24,476 bases of DNA from IMG/VR virus record IMGVR_UViG_3300013120_000339, positions 1 to 24,476 of that record, one strand, 5' to 3'. Positions within the stretch are counted from its first letter, which is position 1, and every line of letters begins with the position of its first letter. The position numbers and the translations under genes were made by a program. Positions 15,707-23,840 of the stretch are shown piece by piece. The stretch comes from a virus. The notes under the pieces were generated by a model. That model had not been told where the DNA came from. It ran no database searches and saw nothing but the letters and a program-made list of their open reading frames with translations.

Positions 15707-15756
15707 GAGGCCGGCCGGGCACGACGGAGACGGGCAAGACTCCCCCGGCCGGCCTC
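15707..15756 (-). terminator. Strong hairpin after the tail tube gene
   Basis: Perfect 13-base arms, GAGGCCGGCCGGG at 15707-15719 and its complement at 15744-15756, enclose a 24-base loop. It begins three bases after the tube gene's stop. No T-run follows on the minus strand, so it is more likely a partial terminator or an RNA-stabilising 3' structure than a full stop; the downstream chaperone must still be expressed. This could help keep tube protein in excess over chaperone. Confidence 0.55.
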
Positions 15757-15759
15757 AAA

Positions 15760-17106
15760 TCAGTGGGTCAGGCCGATCTGCAGCGGGGTGTTGCTGGCCA
15801 CGTAGCCGCCCGGGAAGACGTCGCCGGCCCATCGGCCCGCGCCGTAGGTGAGCACCTGGCGCACCAGATCCGTGCTCAGGTCGCGCACGTCGGGGTCGGA
15901 CTTGAGCACGCCGCCGGGCAGCGACAGCACAACGCCCTGGCCCGCGCCGGGTGAGCCGAAGCCCACCATGACCATGCGCCGCACCTGGTTGACGAAGTCG
16001 TCGGTGAAGGCGGTGTTCGGCACGCTCAGGATGAGCGTGAGTTCGGTCACCTGGTTGGCCACCTCCCAGTCGCTCATGCCGAGGATGGACTGCGAAGAGC
16101 CCTTCGGGACTAGCGTGTTGGTGATGGTGCACGCGAATTCGTCCACGTCCACCTCGGCAGCCTGGGCGAGCAGGTAGGGCGCGGTCGGCGCGGGCGAGTC
16201 GTTGGCCTCGGGCACCGCCGCGGACATCACCTGGGCCGCCGCGAGCATGTGCGCGGGCTTCCCGCGGAGCCGGACCGGGTCGCCAATCGACGCGGAGGCG
16301 TTGTCGTACTGAACCAGCGCCGACTTGAAGGTCCACTCCAGAATGAGCCGGCGGCCGGGGGTGGTCGTCCAGCTGATGGACGACCACCGGCAGCCGTAGC
16401 AGTTGGCCCGCCACCCGTCGCCGTCGAGTTGGAACGCCACGGAATTGCCCACCGTGGCGTTGCTCTGGCTGAACGTCCGCACCGTCCTGACCACGTCCGC
16501 CGAGACGTTGGTCAGAGCCCGCGAGAACGCCGGCGAAAAGAAGACCGTGTCGCTGGCTGCGACCGTGATGTCGGTGATCTTGGCGTACTCGCGCTTCCCG
16601 TCGATGTCGACCGCGATCAGGTCGCCGATGGCGAATATCCCTGTCCCCGTGCCGACGAAGCTGTTGGCGGTGTCGGGTGGCGGGCCGGGCGCGCTCACCG
16701 GGTCGGCGTAGTCCGCGGCCAAAAGCGGGCTGGAGCCGTCCTGCATTCCGCTGGCGAGGAGCATGGCGAGCACGCTCCCGTCATATCCGCCGCCCAGGCT
16801 GGCGAAGTCGCCGCCGGTCCTGACCTGGTAGCTGAACGTCACCTGGGCCTCCGACCGCTTCACGGGGCTCCCGCTGGAGTCACAGACGGTGTTGGGCTCC
16901 GGGGGGAGCTCGTAGTATCCGCTCCGGGCCTCGTCGCGGACGTCCATCACGGGCTCGCCCGGGTCGGTGAGCGTGGGCTGCTCAGCGGCGAAGAGGACCG
17001 CCGCGCCGAAGGCCGTTGCCGCCGGGAGGTTGGTGGTCGGATCCAGCGACCCGAAGCTGCCGAACTCGTCGGCAACCTTGATGCTGATTGCGTGCTTGGT
17101 CGCCAT
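15760..17106 (-). CDS. Major tail tube protein
   Basis: 448 residues from ATG 17106. The protein is beta-rich. A core segment, WRANCYGCRWSSISWTTTPG, followed by strands, resembles the conserved region of phage tail tube proteins (GCR.TSL.....PG). The gene sits immediately before the chaperone pair, and no separate sheath gene exists, so the tail is probably non-contractile. It is longer than the usual 150-300 residues, and an extra N-terminal or middle domain (about 60-150, Pro/Asp/Gly-rich) may project from the tube. A Myoviridae sheath protein was considered, but no small tube gene follows. Confidence 0.75.
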   Translation of the reverse strand: MATKHAISIKVADEFGSFGSLDPTTNLPAATAFGAAVLFAAEQPTLTDPGEPVMDVRDEARSGYYELPPEPNTVCDSSGSPVKRSEAQVTFSYQVRTGGDFASLGGGYDGSVLAMLLASGMQDGSSPLLAADYADPVSAPGPPPDTANSFVGTGTGIFAIGDLIAVDIDGKREYAKITDITVAASDTVFFSPAFSRALTNVSADVVRTVRTFSQSNATVGNSVAFQLDGDGWRANCYGCRWSSISWTTTPGRRLILEWTFKSALVQYDNASASIGDPVRLRGKPAHMLAAAQVMSAAVPEANDSPAPTAPYLLAQAAEVDVDEFACTITNTLVPKGSSQSILGMSDWEVANQVTELTLILSVPNTAFTDDFVNQVRRMVMVGFGSPGAGQGVVLSLPGGVLKSDPDVRDLSTDLVRQVLTYGAGRWAGDVFPGGYVASNTPLQIGLTH

Positions 17107-17115
17107 GGTGGGCTC

Positions 17116-17589
17116 CTACGGTCCGCTCGAAAGGTACACGAGATCGAAGGGGATGGTCAGAATGAAGCCGAGCAGCTGGGGATCAGGATTGTCACCCATC
17201 CGCTGCTCAACGGTGGGCGCGCTGGGTGGCACCACCGACACGACCGACGAATCCCAGGCGGCGATGTCCTGCAGCGCCTGCACCAGAATGGCGGTGTCCT
17301 CGGCCATGATGCGCTCCAACTGGGCGCGGTCGCGCTGGGCGTCGTACAAGACCCGCAGCCCCATGTTCGCCCGGAAACGCGCGGTGGTGAATCCGGCTTC
17401 GAGGTCGTCCACCGGGAACGTCAGGACGCGGAAGTCGCAGACCCGGTGCCGGTAGCCCGCGAGCTGCTCGATCGGGATGACGTGGCCCTTCGCGTCCTCG
17501 TCGAAGTCGAAGCGGGTCAAGACGTCGGTCGTCGGCACGACCTGGCGCACCCTGTCCACGAAGGTCTCCATAGCGGCGGTGAAGCTCAC
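17116..17589 (-). CDS. Tail terminator/completion protein
   Basis: 157 residues from GTG 17589 in a GTGA overlap. The slot between the morphogenesis protein and the tail tube is where tail terminator proteins (lambda gpU-like) are encoded. Features are helix then strand patterns (ETFVDRVRQVVP, HRVCDFRVLTFPVD, GFILTIPFDLVYL). No strict motif is visible, so the call rests on size and position. Confidence 0.6.
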   Translation of the reverse strand: MSFTAAMETFVDRVRQVVPTTDVLTRFDFDEDAKGHVIPIEQLAGYRHRVCDFRVLTFPVDDLEAGFTTARFRANMGLRVLYDAQRDRAQLERIMAEDTAILVQALQDIAAWDSSVVSVVPPSAPTVEQRMGDNPDPQLLGFILTIPFDLVYLSSGP

Positions 17590-18014
17590 AGCGCACTTCC
17601 CCCTTGCACCGCGCGGATCCCGATGCGCTCTTCTTCGCGGTTGAGCTCAGCCGCGACAGCCGCGTCGAGCTCTTCAAGGTCCGCGTCGTCGAGCGCCAGC
17701 CACGGGCGGTCGGCGTCCACGAAGCCCGCGTAGGGCGCGGCGCTCTTGACGACCACGCCCCGCGCCGTCGGCGTTCCGGTGAGCGTGTCGAGCATCCGGC
17801 CGGTGTCGCGGAGCGTCACGCGCGTCGTGTCTTTGTCCTCGACGGTGTCCGGGTCGTAGGGCTTGAAGGGTGCGCCTGTGGCGTCCACGCCTTCGGCGGT
17901 GCGACGCCGGATGAGCCGCACGATGAGCCGCCCGACCCGACGGCTGTTGGCCTGGGTCCAAAGGTCGGCGCGCCGGGCACCAACCCGAGCGGTGGCGTTG
18001 AGCGCGACGGGCAT
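17586..18014 (-). CDS. Phage virion morphogenesis protein (Mu gpG-like)
   Basis: 142 residues from ATG 18014. The pattern is basic N-terminal helix (RRVGRLIVRLIRRRT), GAPFKPYDPDTV, LRDTGRMLDTLTG, then YAGFVDADRPWLALDDADLEEL. This DTG.ML.SL...YA...RP.LGL..ED.. layout is that of the phage virion morphogenesis/gp10-like head-tail joining family. The open frame extends far upstream but only as a shadow of the neighbour; the real N-terminus begins at MPVALNA, and the stop of a 12-residue frame overlaps this start as TGATG. Confidence 0.8.
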   Translation of the reverse strand: MPVALNATARVGARRADLWTQANSRRVGRLIVRLIRRRTAEGVDATGAPFKPYDPDTVEDKDTTRVTLRDTGRMLDTLTGTPTARGVVVKSAAPYAGFVDADRPWLALDDADLEELDAAVAAELNREEERIGIRAVQGGSAL

Positions 18015-18052
18015 CAGTTGGCCGGGATGTAGGCGGGCGTCTGCGCCATCAT
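18014..18052 (-). CDS. 12-residue mini-frame coupling two structural genes
   Basis: MMAQTPAYIPAN, starting at ATG 18052 after GGGGG at about eight bases, and ending in TGATG on the next gene's start. It fills the only gap between two structural genes and keeps the stop-start coupling that runs through the operon. It may be just a ribosome-handover leader or a tiny peptide. I cannot tell which. Confidence 0.3.
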   Translation of the reverse strand: MMAQTPAYIPAN

Positions 18053-18066
18053 GGGGTTGTCCCCCC

Positions 18067-19062
18067 TTAGTGGTTCTGGCCGATCGTGAAGGCCGGCGGT
18101 TCTGAACTGCTGAACGACCCGCCTGAATAGGCCACGCGGGTCCCTGTGATCTGCTGGGCGTCCTCGCCCTCGTCCACCACACCGTCGCTGTCCAGGTCGA
18201 TCCAGACCGACTTGAGCGCGGTCTCAGCGAGCGCATCGGCGCGGGTGCGGAACGCCGCCGCGCGCTCGGAGTCGGAGGTGTCGAGGACCATCGCGGCTGC
18301 ATAGTAGGCGTGCGACTCGAGGAGCGGGCGCCCGTCGATGTCGTCCTCCCACAAGCTGCGCTCCCGGAGTTCCGCCCGCAGGCGGTTGACCAGTTCATTC
18401 CGGGCCGCCGCAATCTGCGGGCCCCAGTCCTGTTGACGGTGGTGAACCATCTGAGCGAGTTGCGGGAACATGCCCTTGAGGTAGGTGCTGGACAGCCCCG
18501 TCTCAAAGGGACGCCGGACGACGTGTATCCGGCCCTCTTCGATGCCGCTGGAGTCGGGGCCCGCGAATGCCTCGCCGGGCACAAGCGGGTTGAAGGTCAC
18601 CCGCCACAGGACGTTGCGCTGCGCCGTCGCCGTGACATCGGCCGCGCCGATGGCGGCATACCAGTCCGCCCAGCTGAAGAACGCCGCGCGGGCTGTGATC
18701 TCCCGGGGGAGTTCGTCGGCGATGACCACCTGCGTCCCACCGGGTGCCGCCTCGGCGACCACCACAGGAAACCACCCGTTGTCCTCAGTGACGAGCCACG
18801 CCCGGCCGTTCTCGGGCCCGACCACGCTGTCGGCGGTGGCGGAGATCGCAGCGGTGGCGAATACCTTGCGGTCGGTGCTGCTGACGGAGACCACCGTCAG
18901 CAGCTGCGGGCCCAGTGGGAGCATGCGCCGCCCGGACAGCAGGGGAGCCCCACTCGCCGGCGCGATGAAGTCCACCACAGGCGCGACGGTCGCCCGCAAC
19001 GGCTGGGGGGCCGGCCATCGGAAGATGTGAGAGGTGAGGGCCTGGACTTTGCGGTCTGCCAC
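18067..19062 (-). CDS. Head-tail connector candidate with an EF-hand-type loop
   Basis: 331 residues from GTG 19062 with AAGGGGG upstream. It follows the major capsid gene, where connector or head-completion proteins are encoded. The N-terminal half is beta-rich (TVVSVSSTDRKVFATAAIS) and the C-terminal half helical (ARNELVNRLRAELRERSLW, ALAETALKSVW). At 289-300 it carries DLDSDGVVDEGE, a canonical calcium-binding EF-hand loop (D at 1, 3 and 5, G at 6, aliphatic at 8, E at 12). Similar D.D.DG loops occur in some phage head proteins and in dockerins. Not otherwise recognised. Confidence 0.65.
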   Translation of the reverse strand: MADRKVQALTSHIFRWPAPQPLRATVAPVVDFIAPASGAPLLSGRRMLPLGPQLLTVVSVSSTDRKVFATAAISATADSVVGPENGRAWLVTEDNGWFPVVVAEAAPGGTQVVIADELPREITARAAFFSWADWYAAIGAADVTATAQRNVLWRVTFNPLVPGEAFAGPDSSGIEEGRIHVVRRPFETGLSSTYLKGMFPQLAQMVHHRQQDWGPQIAAARNELVNRLRAELRERSLWEDDIDGRPLLESHAYYAAAMVLDTSDSERAAAFRTRADALAETALKSVWIDLDSDGVVDEGEDAQQITGTRVAYSGGSFSSSEPPAFTIGQNH

Positions 19063-19116
19063 TTGGGCCCCCTTGGATGGTGGGGCGGTGCCCGCGGGCG
19101 GGCGGGCGGCCGCCTA

Positions 19117-20109
19117 TCAGGTCTCGGTGTTCTGGATCAGCGCGCCGAGGCCCAGGGTCACGGTGCGGATGTGCTCGGACACGCCCGTGATGGTCACCCA
19201 GCGCTGCTTTTGCCAGTCCCATTCCACGGCCGCGTTGTCGGCGAAGTCCGACTGGCGCGCGTTGGCCATGGCGGTCGGGGACATCAGGAGGTTAGGCGAG
19301 CCGTCCGCGCTGGGCCCCATCGAGCCGCCAATCCGACCGATCCAAAAGTAGTCCTCGTGGATGTCGGTGAGCAGGGTCCGATCGTCGGCGTCGTCGGGGT
19401 TGTTGGTGGTGAGCCGCTGGGCCCGGCCGATGTGGATGTCGCCCGGCAGGACGCCGAAGTGAGCCGCGAAGGCCTCAGCGAAACGAGACTCGCTCATCAG
19501 CAGGTTGTCGGTGTTGGTGCTCAGCGCGGCCAGGACGGTCGCGTTGCGGCTCAACACCTTCCACGTCGCCCGCCCCATCAAGATCTTGTTGGGGCGGCCG
19601 CCGACGATCCTGTCGACGGCGTTGGAGACGTCAGCGATGGGGTCGGACGTGGACTGGTCCCACACATCGACACCCGCCAACGTGTCGTCGTAGGCCCACG
19701 TCCCGGCCGCGCCGACGATGGCGTCCCGCAGACGCCGCTCGCGCCCCACACGGACGAAGTCGACCGCCGCCTGGGTGTACTGGGTGAGCAGCGGGATGGG
19801 GATCTGGCTGGACTGCTGCAGCTCCTTGGGAAGCGGCTCGCCCCGGTAGTAGGGCTGGCACTCGTAGTCCACCTTCCCGTACCCGATGCCGGGTCCGATG
19901 GAGACGTCGCCGCCCGGCTGACGCTGGCCGTCCTCGCCGTTGAGGCCGAAGTATCCACCGGCCGCCAGGATGGGAATGGACCCCTCGATGAAGTCGGTGG
20001 GCGAGCCCGGCAGGAACGCCTCGGCGATGTAGTCGCTCTCGGCGTTGGCCAGGCCGGACAGGATGCCGGCGAGGACCTCGGGCTGAATCTGCGGGTTCTG
20101 GAGCGCCAT
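19117..20109 (-). CDS. Major capsid protein
   Basis: 330 residues from ATG 20109, with AAAGGTGG upstream. Size and place (after protease/scaffold and decoration protein) fit a major capsid protein. Features include ILAAGGYFGLNGEDG, the conserved-looking helix RRLRDAIVGAAG, GGRPNKILMGRATWKVLSRN and the end region SFWIG-like IHEDYFWIGRIGG, all seen in phage capsid proteins that bind DUF2190-type decoration proteins. Maturation by the S49 protease just upstream is expected. The gap downstream is GC-rich and repetitive (19063-19116) with no clear terminator. Confidence 0.83.
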   Translation of the reverse strand: MALQNPQIQPEVLAGILSGLANAESDYIAEAFLPGSPTDFIEGSIPILAAGGYFGLNGEDGQRQPGGDVSIGPGIGYGKVDYECQPYYRGEPLPKELQQSSQIPIPLLTQYTQAAVDFVRVGRERRLRDAIVGAAGTWAYDDTLAGVDVWDQSTSDPIADVSNAVDRIVGGRPNKILMGRATWKVLSRNATVLAALSTNTDNLLMSESRFAEAFAAHFGVLPGDIHIGRAQRLTTNNPDDADDRTLLTDIHEDYFWIGRIGGSMGPSADGSPNLLMSPTAMANARQSDFADNAAVEWDWQKQRWVTITGVSEHIRTVTLGLGALIQNTET

Positions 20110-20153
20110 GCCAGCGCCACCTTTCAGCCCAAACGGGCGTCACTTGGGTCGGA

Positions 20154-20576
20154 CTAGATCTGCGGAGGTGCGGGCGGAGGGGGCGGCCCGGCTCCCAGGT
20201 CCTCGTGGATGTCCACGAGGAACTCGACCAGGTCGTCGGCGGCGAAGTTCTGGCTGGCGCGCATCATCCGGCCGATCTGGTAGTTGCCAGCCCCGGCGAA
20301 GAAGTCGGTCGCCTGGCCGTTGAGGTCGGACATCAGCCGGTCCGACGTGGCCGCGGTCAGCCCGGCCGCGCCAACGCTGATGCGACAGACGCCGTCCACC
20401 TGGACCTCCACCTTGAGGCCGCCTGGGGCCACCGAGACGATGACGCCCAGCGGGTCGTCCATCGCGCCGGTGACCAGCGAGACCGCATCGACACCGCTGC
20501 GGGTGACGATGTAGCCCTCTTTGCCGGTCGCGTCCGGCGTGATGCTCATCTGGAGCGTGTTGCCACTGCGGGTCAT
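20154..20576 (-). CDS. Capsid decoration/stabilisation protein
   Basis: 140 residues from ATG 20576 with AGAGGACAG upstream. The protein is beta-rich (VQVDGVCRISVGAAGL, ADDLVEFLVDIHEDL) and ends in a Pro-rich tail (GPPPPPAPPQI). Small proteins of the head decoration or DUF2190 kind are encoded between the protease and the capsid gene. The Pro-rich tail could be flexible. Assignment by position and composition. Confidence 0.65.
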   Translation of the reverse strand: MTRSGNTLQMSITPDATGKEGYIVTRSGVDAVSLVTGAMDDPLGVIVSVAPGGLKVEVQVDGVCRISVGAAGLTAATSDRLMSDLNGQATDFFAGAGNYQIGRMMRASQNFAADDLVEFLVDIHEDLGAGPPPPPAPPQI

Positions 20577-20608
20577 TCGCTCTGTCCTCTCACGCCCACA
20601 GGCGAGAA

Positions 20609-21928
20609 TCAGCGGGGGAAGACCGCCTTGTCCTGGTTGTAGATCATCACGGCCGCCACCTGGTAGGGCACCTGGTGCGCGGCCATGTAGGCGCGGATCG
20701 CCCCATCCTGTTTCTGGCCGGGGGTCTCGGGCTGGGGTACATCGCCGTGGCCGTCGGCCTCGGTCTTGACGACCGCCGAACCCTTGACGGTCACGACCAG
20801 CGCGTCAAAGGGCTTGAAGGCCGCGTCGGGGGCCTTCGTCTGGGCGTCGTAGGCGGCCTCGAAGTGGGCGCGCTGGTCGAGGCGGATGTCGCCGGCCTCC
20901 AGCAACGCCTCGATGGCGGCGGTCTTCTTGGCCGCGCCGGCCTGGGCCTTGAGCCCCGCATTCTCGGCCTTGAGCCGAGTGTGCTCGGCACTGAGCGCCT
21001 GGAACGCGGCCTCAGCGGCACCCTCGCCGCTGTCGCCGTCGGCACCCTCGTCTGCCCCTGCCTCGCGGAGCTCCTCGTTTTCGGCGGTCAGCTGGGCCAC
21101 CTTCGCGCGGAGCTCGGCGAGCTCCTCCTGCATGGCCTGGATCTCTTCCTCGGACACGGTGACCTCCTGAGCCTCTGCGTCAATGTTGTGGCGGTTTTCC
21201 GCGCGCTGGTCAAGCGCGCGGGTGAAGTCAAGGGTGGGGCGGCGGCTGACGCGGTCGGCGAGACCGGCTGCGACAGCCTCCTCGCCGATGAGCAGACCGC
21301 CCCCGTCGGTGGCGGTCAGCAAGTCGGCGACGGGGACGCCTCGCCGGGCGCTGATGTCCTCGAGGAAGGTGGCCGCCATCCGGTCAGCGAAGCCCTGAGC
21401 GTTCTCGCCGTTCAGCAGCTTGTTCGGGGTCTGCGACGAGACCACCGTCTGGACACCGGCGGCGTCCTCGACCACCTCCACCACGACGCCGAGCGACCCC
21501 ATGACGGACGTTGGGGTCAGCGTGACTGAGTCGGCCGAGCTCGCCAGCCACACTCCGGCGGAACAGCACATGCCGGCGACGAACACCTCCACCGGCTTTG
21601 TCGCCTCATCGATGGCGGCGGCGACGAGGTCAAGCCCCGCGATAGCCCCCCCCGGCGTGTCCACCGACAGCCGGATGGACTCCACGCATGGGTCAGCGTC
21701 CGCGCTGGCGATGCTCGCGGCCAGCGTCTCATAGTTCGCGCCGCCGAAGAGCGCCGAGAAGAGGGACGGGCGGGCGAATAGCGGACCGACGACGTGGACG
21801 ACGCCCACCGCGCCGTCCCGTTCGAAGCCAACAGCGGGGAGGATCGCGGCGGATTCCTCGCCGGCCTCGGCCTTCGCCAAGATCTGACGGAGCGCCGCCG
21901 GGTGGATTGCCCAGTGGGAGTCAATCAT
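20609..21928 (-). CDS. S49-family prohead protease fused to a scaffold domain
   Basis: 439 residues from ATG 21928, overlapping the portal stop by eight bases with GGAG upstream. The N-terminal ClpP/SppA-like domain has LSVDTPGGAIAG at 88-99, the nucleophile Ser123 in CCSAG and a probable catalytic Lys170 in TPNKLLNG, the Ser-Lys dyad spacing (47) near that of lambda gpC. The C-terminal half is Glu/Ala-rich coiled coil (EEEIQAMQEELAELRAK, LTAENEELREAG), a scaffold domain. The fused layout resembles lambda C/Nu3 and Mu I/Z. It would build the prohead with the portal and then cleave. Confidence 0.87.
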   Translation of the reverse strand: MIDSHWAIHPAALRQILAKAEAGEESAAILPAVGFERDGAVGVVHVVGPLFARPSLFSALFGGANYETLAASIASADADPCVESIRLSVDTPGGAIAGLDLVAAAIDEATKPVEVFVAGMCCSAGVWLASSADSVTLTPTSVMGSLGVVVEVVEDAAGVQTVVSSQTPNKLLNGENAQGFADRMAATFLEDISARRGVPVADLLTATDGGGLLIGEEAVAAGLADRVSRRPTLDFTRALDQRAENRHNIDAEAQEVTVSEEEIQAMQEELAELRAKVAQLTAENEELREAGADEGADGDSGEGAAEAAFQALSAEHTRLKAENAGLKAQAGAAKKTAAIEALLEAGDIRLDQRAHFEAAYDAQTKAPDAAFKPFDALVVTVKGSAVVKTEADGHGDVPQPETPGQKQDGAIRAYMAAHQVPYQVAAVMIYNQDKAVFPR

Positions 21929-23258
21929 CGGGCACCTGCTCCGCTGGGAAGTTGGCCGCGTCACGCAGCGCGGCTCGCGCCGCTGGATCCGTCGTCGGAC
22001 TGAACCACCCAGCCGCAGTCAGCGGGGCGAGGCTCGGGATGAGCTGCTTGAGGTAGTCGACGGACAGCCCTGTGTGAGTGAGCCGCGGCAGGACTGACGG
22101 GTCATGGGGCCCGTAGTTCGCCTCGACCCACCGGCCGATGACGCCGCCACCGCGCCGATGGGGCCCGCTCATCGCCGCCGCGATGCGGTCAAGGGCGTTG
22201 ACGGTGTTGCGCCGGAAGAAATTCTCATGCACCTCGCCGGCGTTCTTCGCCCCGGCGTCGCTGATGCCGACCGCGAGGAACTGCACCAGGGATGCCCGTA
22301 GGATCTCGATGTCGTAGTACCTGGCCACATCGAGCACCGGCCCGGCGTCCAGTCCGCCGCCATACTGCTCGAACTTCACGAACTCAGACTCGACCAGCCA
22401 ACTCCCGGCCCGCGCAAGGTAGTTGCCCAGCACTGTCTCGGCGGCGTCGACCTGCGCTTGCAGCGTCCCGTCCACCACGCCCGCGGCCCGTGCCTCCTCG
22501 TGTAGGACTGTGATCTTCGGCGTGGCGAATGCCCAGCGGTCGACCGCGACGGATATGGCGTCGAGGGTGGCCTGCTTTGCGTGCCACGGGAAATACGCCG
22601 CCCTGCCCAGACCTCGGCCCTCAAAGTTGTTCCCGGTGCCCTCGCGGACCAGCAGTAGCAAGCCCTCGGCGGGGATCTCTCGGATGCGGGAGACGCCGCG
22701 CGCTCGGTCCTCTTGGGCCGGGTCCTGCGTCACGCCCACCAGCCGGCCGCGGTTCATGACCCAGGCGCGGTGGACGCGCGGGTCCCGGTCTTCGATGTCG
22801 ACCAGGTCGAAGCCGTGGCCGCGCCGAAACCGGAAGATGGGCTCGGCGTATCGGAACCCGATCCACTCGTGCAGCACCATCTGGCCGAGCATCTCTTCCC
22901 AGCTGCGCCGCATCCGGCCAGCGCCGCGCCCGCCCATCCCCATCATCTCGTTGGCGGCCTTCGCCAGGAACTCAGCGAAAGGGTCGTCGGACGTCCCAGA
23001 CTCCCACCTCCAGTCAGGGGAGAGCAGGGTGGATGAGACGGCCTCCCACGACGCCGCGCACGCGGTGTCGGTGCGAAGCATCTCCATGGCCTTCTCGGCC
23101 CAGTCCTTGCCCTGCAGGTTCGGGTTCGGGTCCTCGCCCCGGATGCGCCCGCCCTGAATCTTGGTGCCGGACCAGCCGAACGGCGCGCGGCCAGGCTCAG
23201 GAAGCGCGGCAGGGGAGCGGCGGAACAGAGACGCGAGGCGGTTGAGGAACACGGCCAT
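21921..23258 (-). CDS. Portal protein, DUF935/Mu gp29-like
   Basis: 445 residues from ATG 23258. Marks: AEKAMEMLRTDTACAASWEAV, SPDWRWE, MVLHEWIGFRYAEPIF, RDPRVHRAWV, then the helical wing with FLAVGISDAGAKNAGEVHE and NTVNALDRIAAAM. This matches the DUF935 portal family, whose members form the dodecameric ring at the head vertex through which DNA is packaged. The usual preceding terminase gene is absent; small genes and a hairpin lie upstream instead. No strong ribosome site precedes the start. Confidence 0.88.
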   Translation of the reverse strand: MAVFLNRLASLFRRSPAALPEPGRAPFGWSGTKIQGGRIRGEDPNPNLQGKDWAEKAMEMLRTDTACAASWEAVSSTLLSPDWRWESGTSDDPFAEFLAKAANEMMGMGGRGAGRMRRSWEEMLGQMVLHEWIGFRYAEPIFRFRRGHGFDLVDIEDRDPRVHRAWVMNRGRLVGVTQDPAQEDRARGVSRIREIPAEGLLLLVREGTGNNFEGRGLGRAAYFPWHAKQATLDAISVAVDRWAFATPKITVLHEEARAAGVVDGTLQAQVDAAETVLGNYLARAGSWLVESEFVKFEQYGGGLDAGPVLDVARYYDIEILRASLVQFLAVGISDAGAKNAGEVHENFFRRNTVNALDRIAAAMSGPHRRGGGVIGRWVEANYGPHDPSVLPRLTHTGLSVDYLKQLIPSLAPLTAAGWFSPTTDPAARAALRDAANFPAEQVPDD

Positions 23259-23299
23259 GGGCCGAAGTTAGCCGCGCGAGAGAGGGAGAGCAAGGCGAG

Positions 23300-23336
23300 C
23301 CCGCGCGGCCAGGGGTGTGCGGCCCGGCCGCGCGGG
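23300..23336. repeat. Inverted repeat between helix-turn-helix and portal genes
   Basis: Perfect 11-base arms, CCCGCGCGGCC at 23300-23310 and its complement at 23326-23336, surround a 15-base loop. No T-run follows on either strand. On the minus strand it would sit in the leader of the portal gene, so a processing or attenuating role, or a binding site for a dimeric repressor, is possible. Confidence 0.5.
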
Positions 23337-23358
23337 AGTCCGTGAGGACGCTTTGACG

Positions 23359-23607
23359 CTAACCGGAGGCGGGGCCCTGGTCAATGAGCGCCGCCCTCTC
23401 CACCTCGAGCGCATCGGCCAGCGCGGCCAGCGTGACCCCACCAGTCCGCAGCCGCTTCGCCCCGCGCAGGACCGGGGCTAGGGTGCCGTAAGGGACGCCC
23501 ATCGCGCGCGCCAATCCCCGCAGGCTGGTTGGGGCCTCCGTTCGCGCGGCCAGGATGGCGCGCACCCGACGCCCAACCGTTGCCGAGTCCAGCTGGCGCT
23601 CACCCAC
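23359..23607 (-). CDS. Cro/CI-like helix-turn-helix regulator
   Basis: 82 residues from GTG 23607. The domain runs from about 27 to 72: SLRGLARAMG (helix 2), VPYGTLAPVLRGAKR (recognition helix), then LAALADALEVERAALI. This is the XRE fold, so it probably binds operators as a dimer. It lies at the upstream end of the late operon, directly before the portal. The position suggests control of late or structural transcription, or a moved immunity-type gene. No repressor/anti-repressor pair is seen. Confidence 0.75.
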   Translation of the reverse strand: MGERQLDSATVGRRVRAILAARTEAPTSLRGLARAMGVPYGTLAPVLRGAKRLRTGGVTLAALADALEVERAALIDQGPASG

Positions 23608-23638
23608 CGGACAGCCCCACCCAGACCTCGCCAGTCAC
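23600..23638 (-). CDS. 12-residue frame joining two small genes
   Basis: GTG 23638 overlaps the stop of the 57-residue gene as GTGA and reads VTGEVWVGLSGG to a TGA that overlaps the helix-turn-helix gene start by eight bases. It may only hand ribosomes from one gene to the next. Weak evidence. Confidence 0.2.
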   Translation of the reverse strand: MTGEVWVGLSGG

Positions 23639-23808
23639 GACTCGGGCCTGAACGGTGCGCGCCACGGCGTGTAGTTGACGCGGGGTCCGCCCCCGAGACG
23701 CTCCGCTGGCCGCGGCTTGGTCGAGACGCTATGGGGGATCGTCGGCTTGATGAAGCCACGCCCCGCGTTGGCGAGCTGCGGCGGGGCGTTGTGTGGTCGG
23801 TCGGTCAT
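23635..23808 (-). CDS. Small Pro-rich protein at the start of the late operon (57 aa)
   Basis: 57 residues from ATG 23808 with a strong GAGGAGG site four bases upstream, the best ribosome site in this part of the window. The sequence is MTDRPHNAPPQLANAG, then FIKPTIPHSVS, then GGGPRVNYTPWRAPFRPES, mostly disordered with a Trp/Pro-rich end. No motif. The strong site and coupling to the downstream frames support it as a real gene. Function is not recognised. Confidence 0.6.
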   Translation of the reverse strand: MTDRPHNAPPQLANAGRGFIKPTIPHSVSTKPRPAERLGGGPRVNYTPWRAPFRPES

Positions 23809-23840
23809 GTCGCCTCCTCGGCGGTCGTGGCGCCGGAACT

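Noticed and set aside
16249-17733. 494-codon plus-strand frame over tube and tail completion genes
   Set aside because: Opposite well-supported structural genes, with composition of a reverse-strand shadow.
18310-20157. 615-codon plus-strand frame opposite connector and capsid genes
   Set aside because: Spans two independent minus-strand genes and their gap, with low-complexity Gly/Val/Arg composition.
23478-23759. 93-codon minus-strand frame overlapping the regulator
   Set aside because: Arg/Ser-rich frame crossing the helix-turn-helix gene and the 57-residue gene; no start context.
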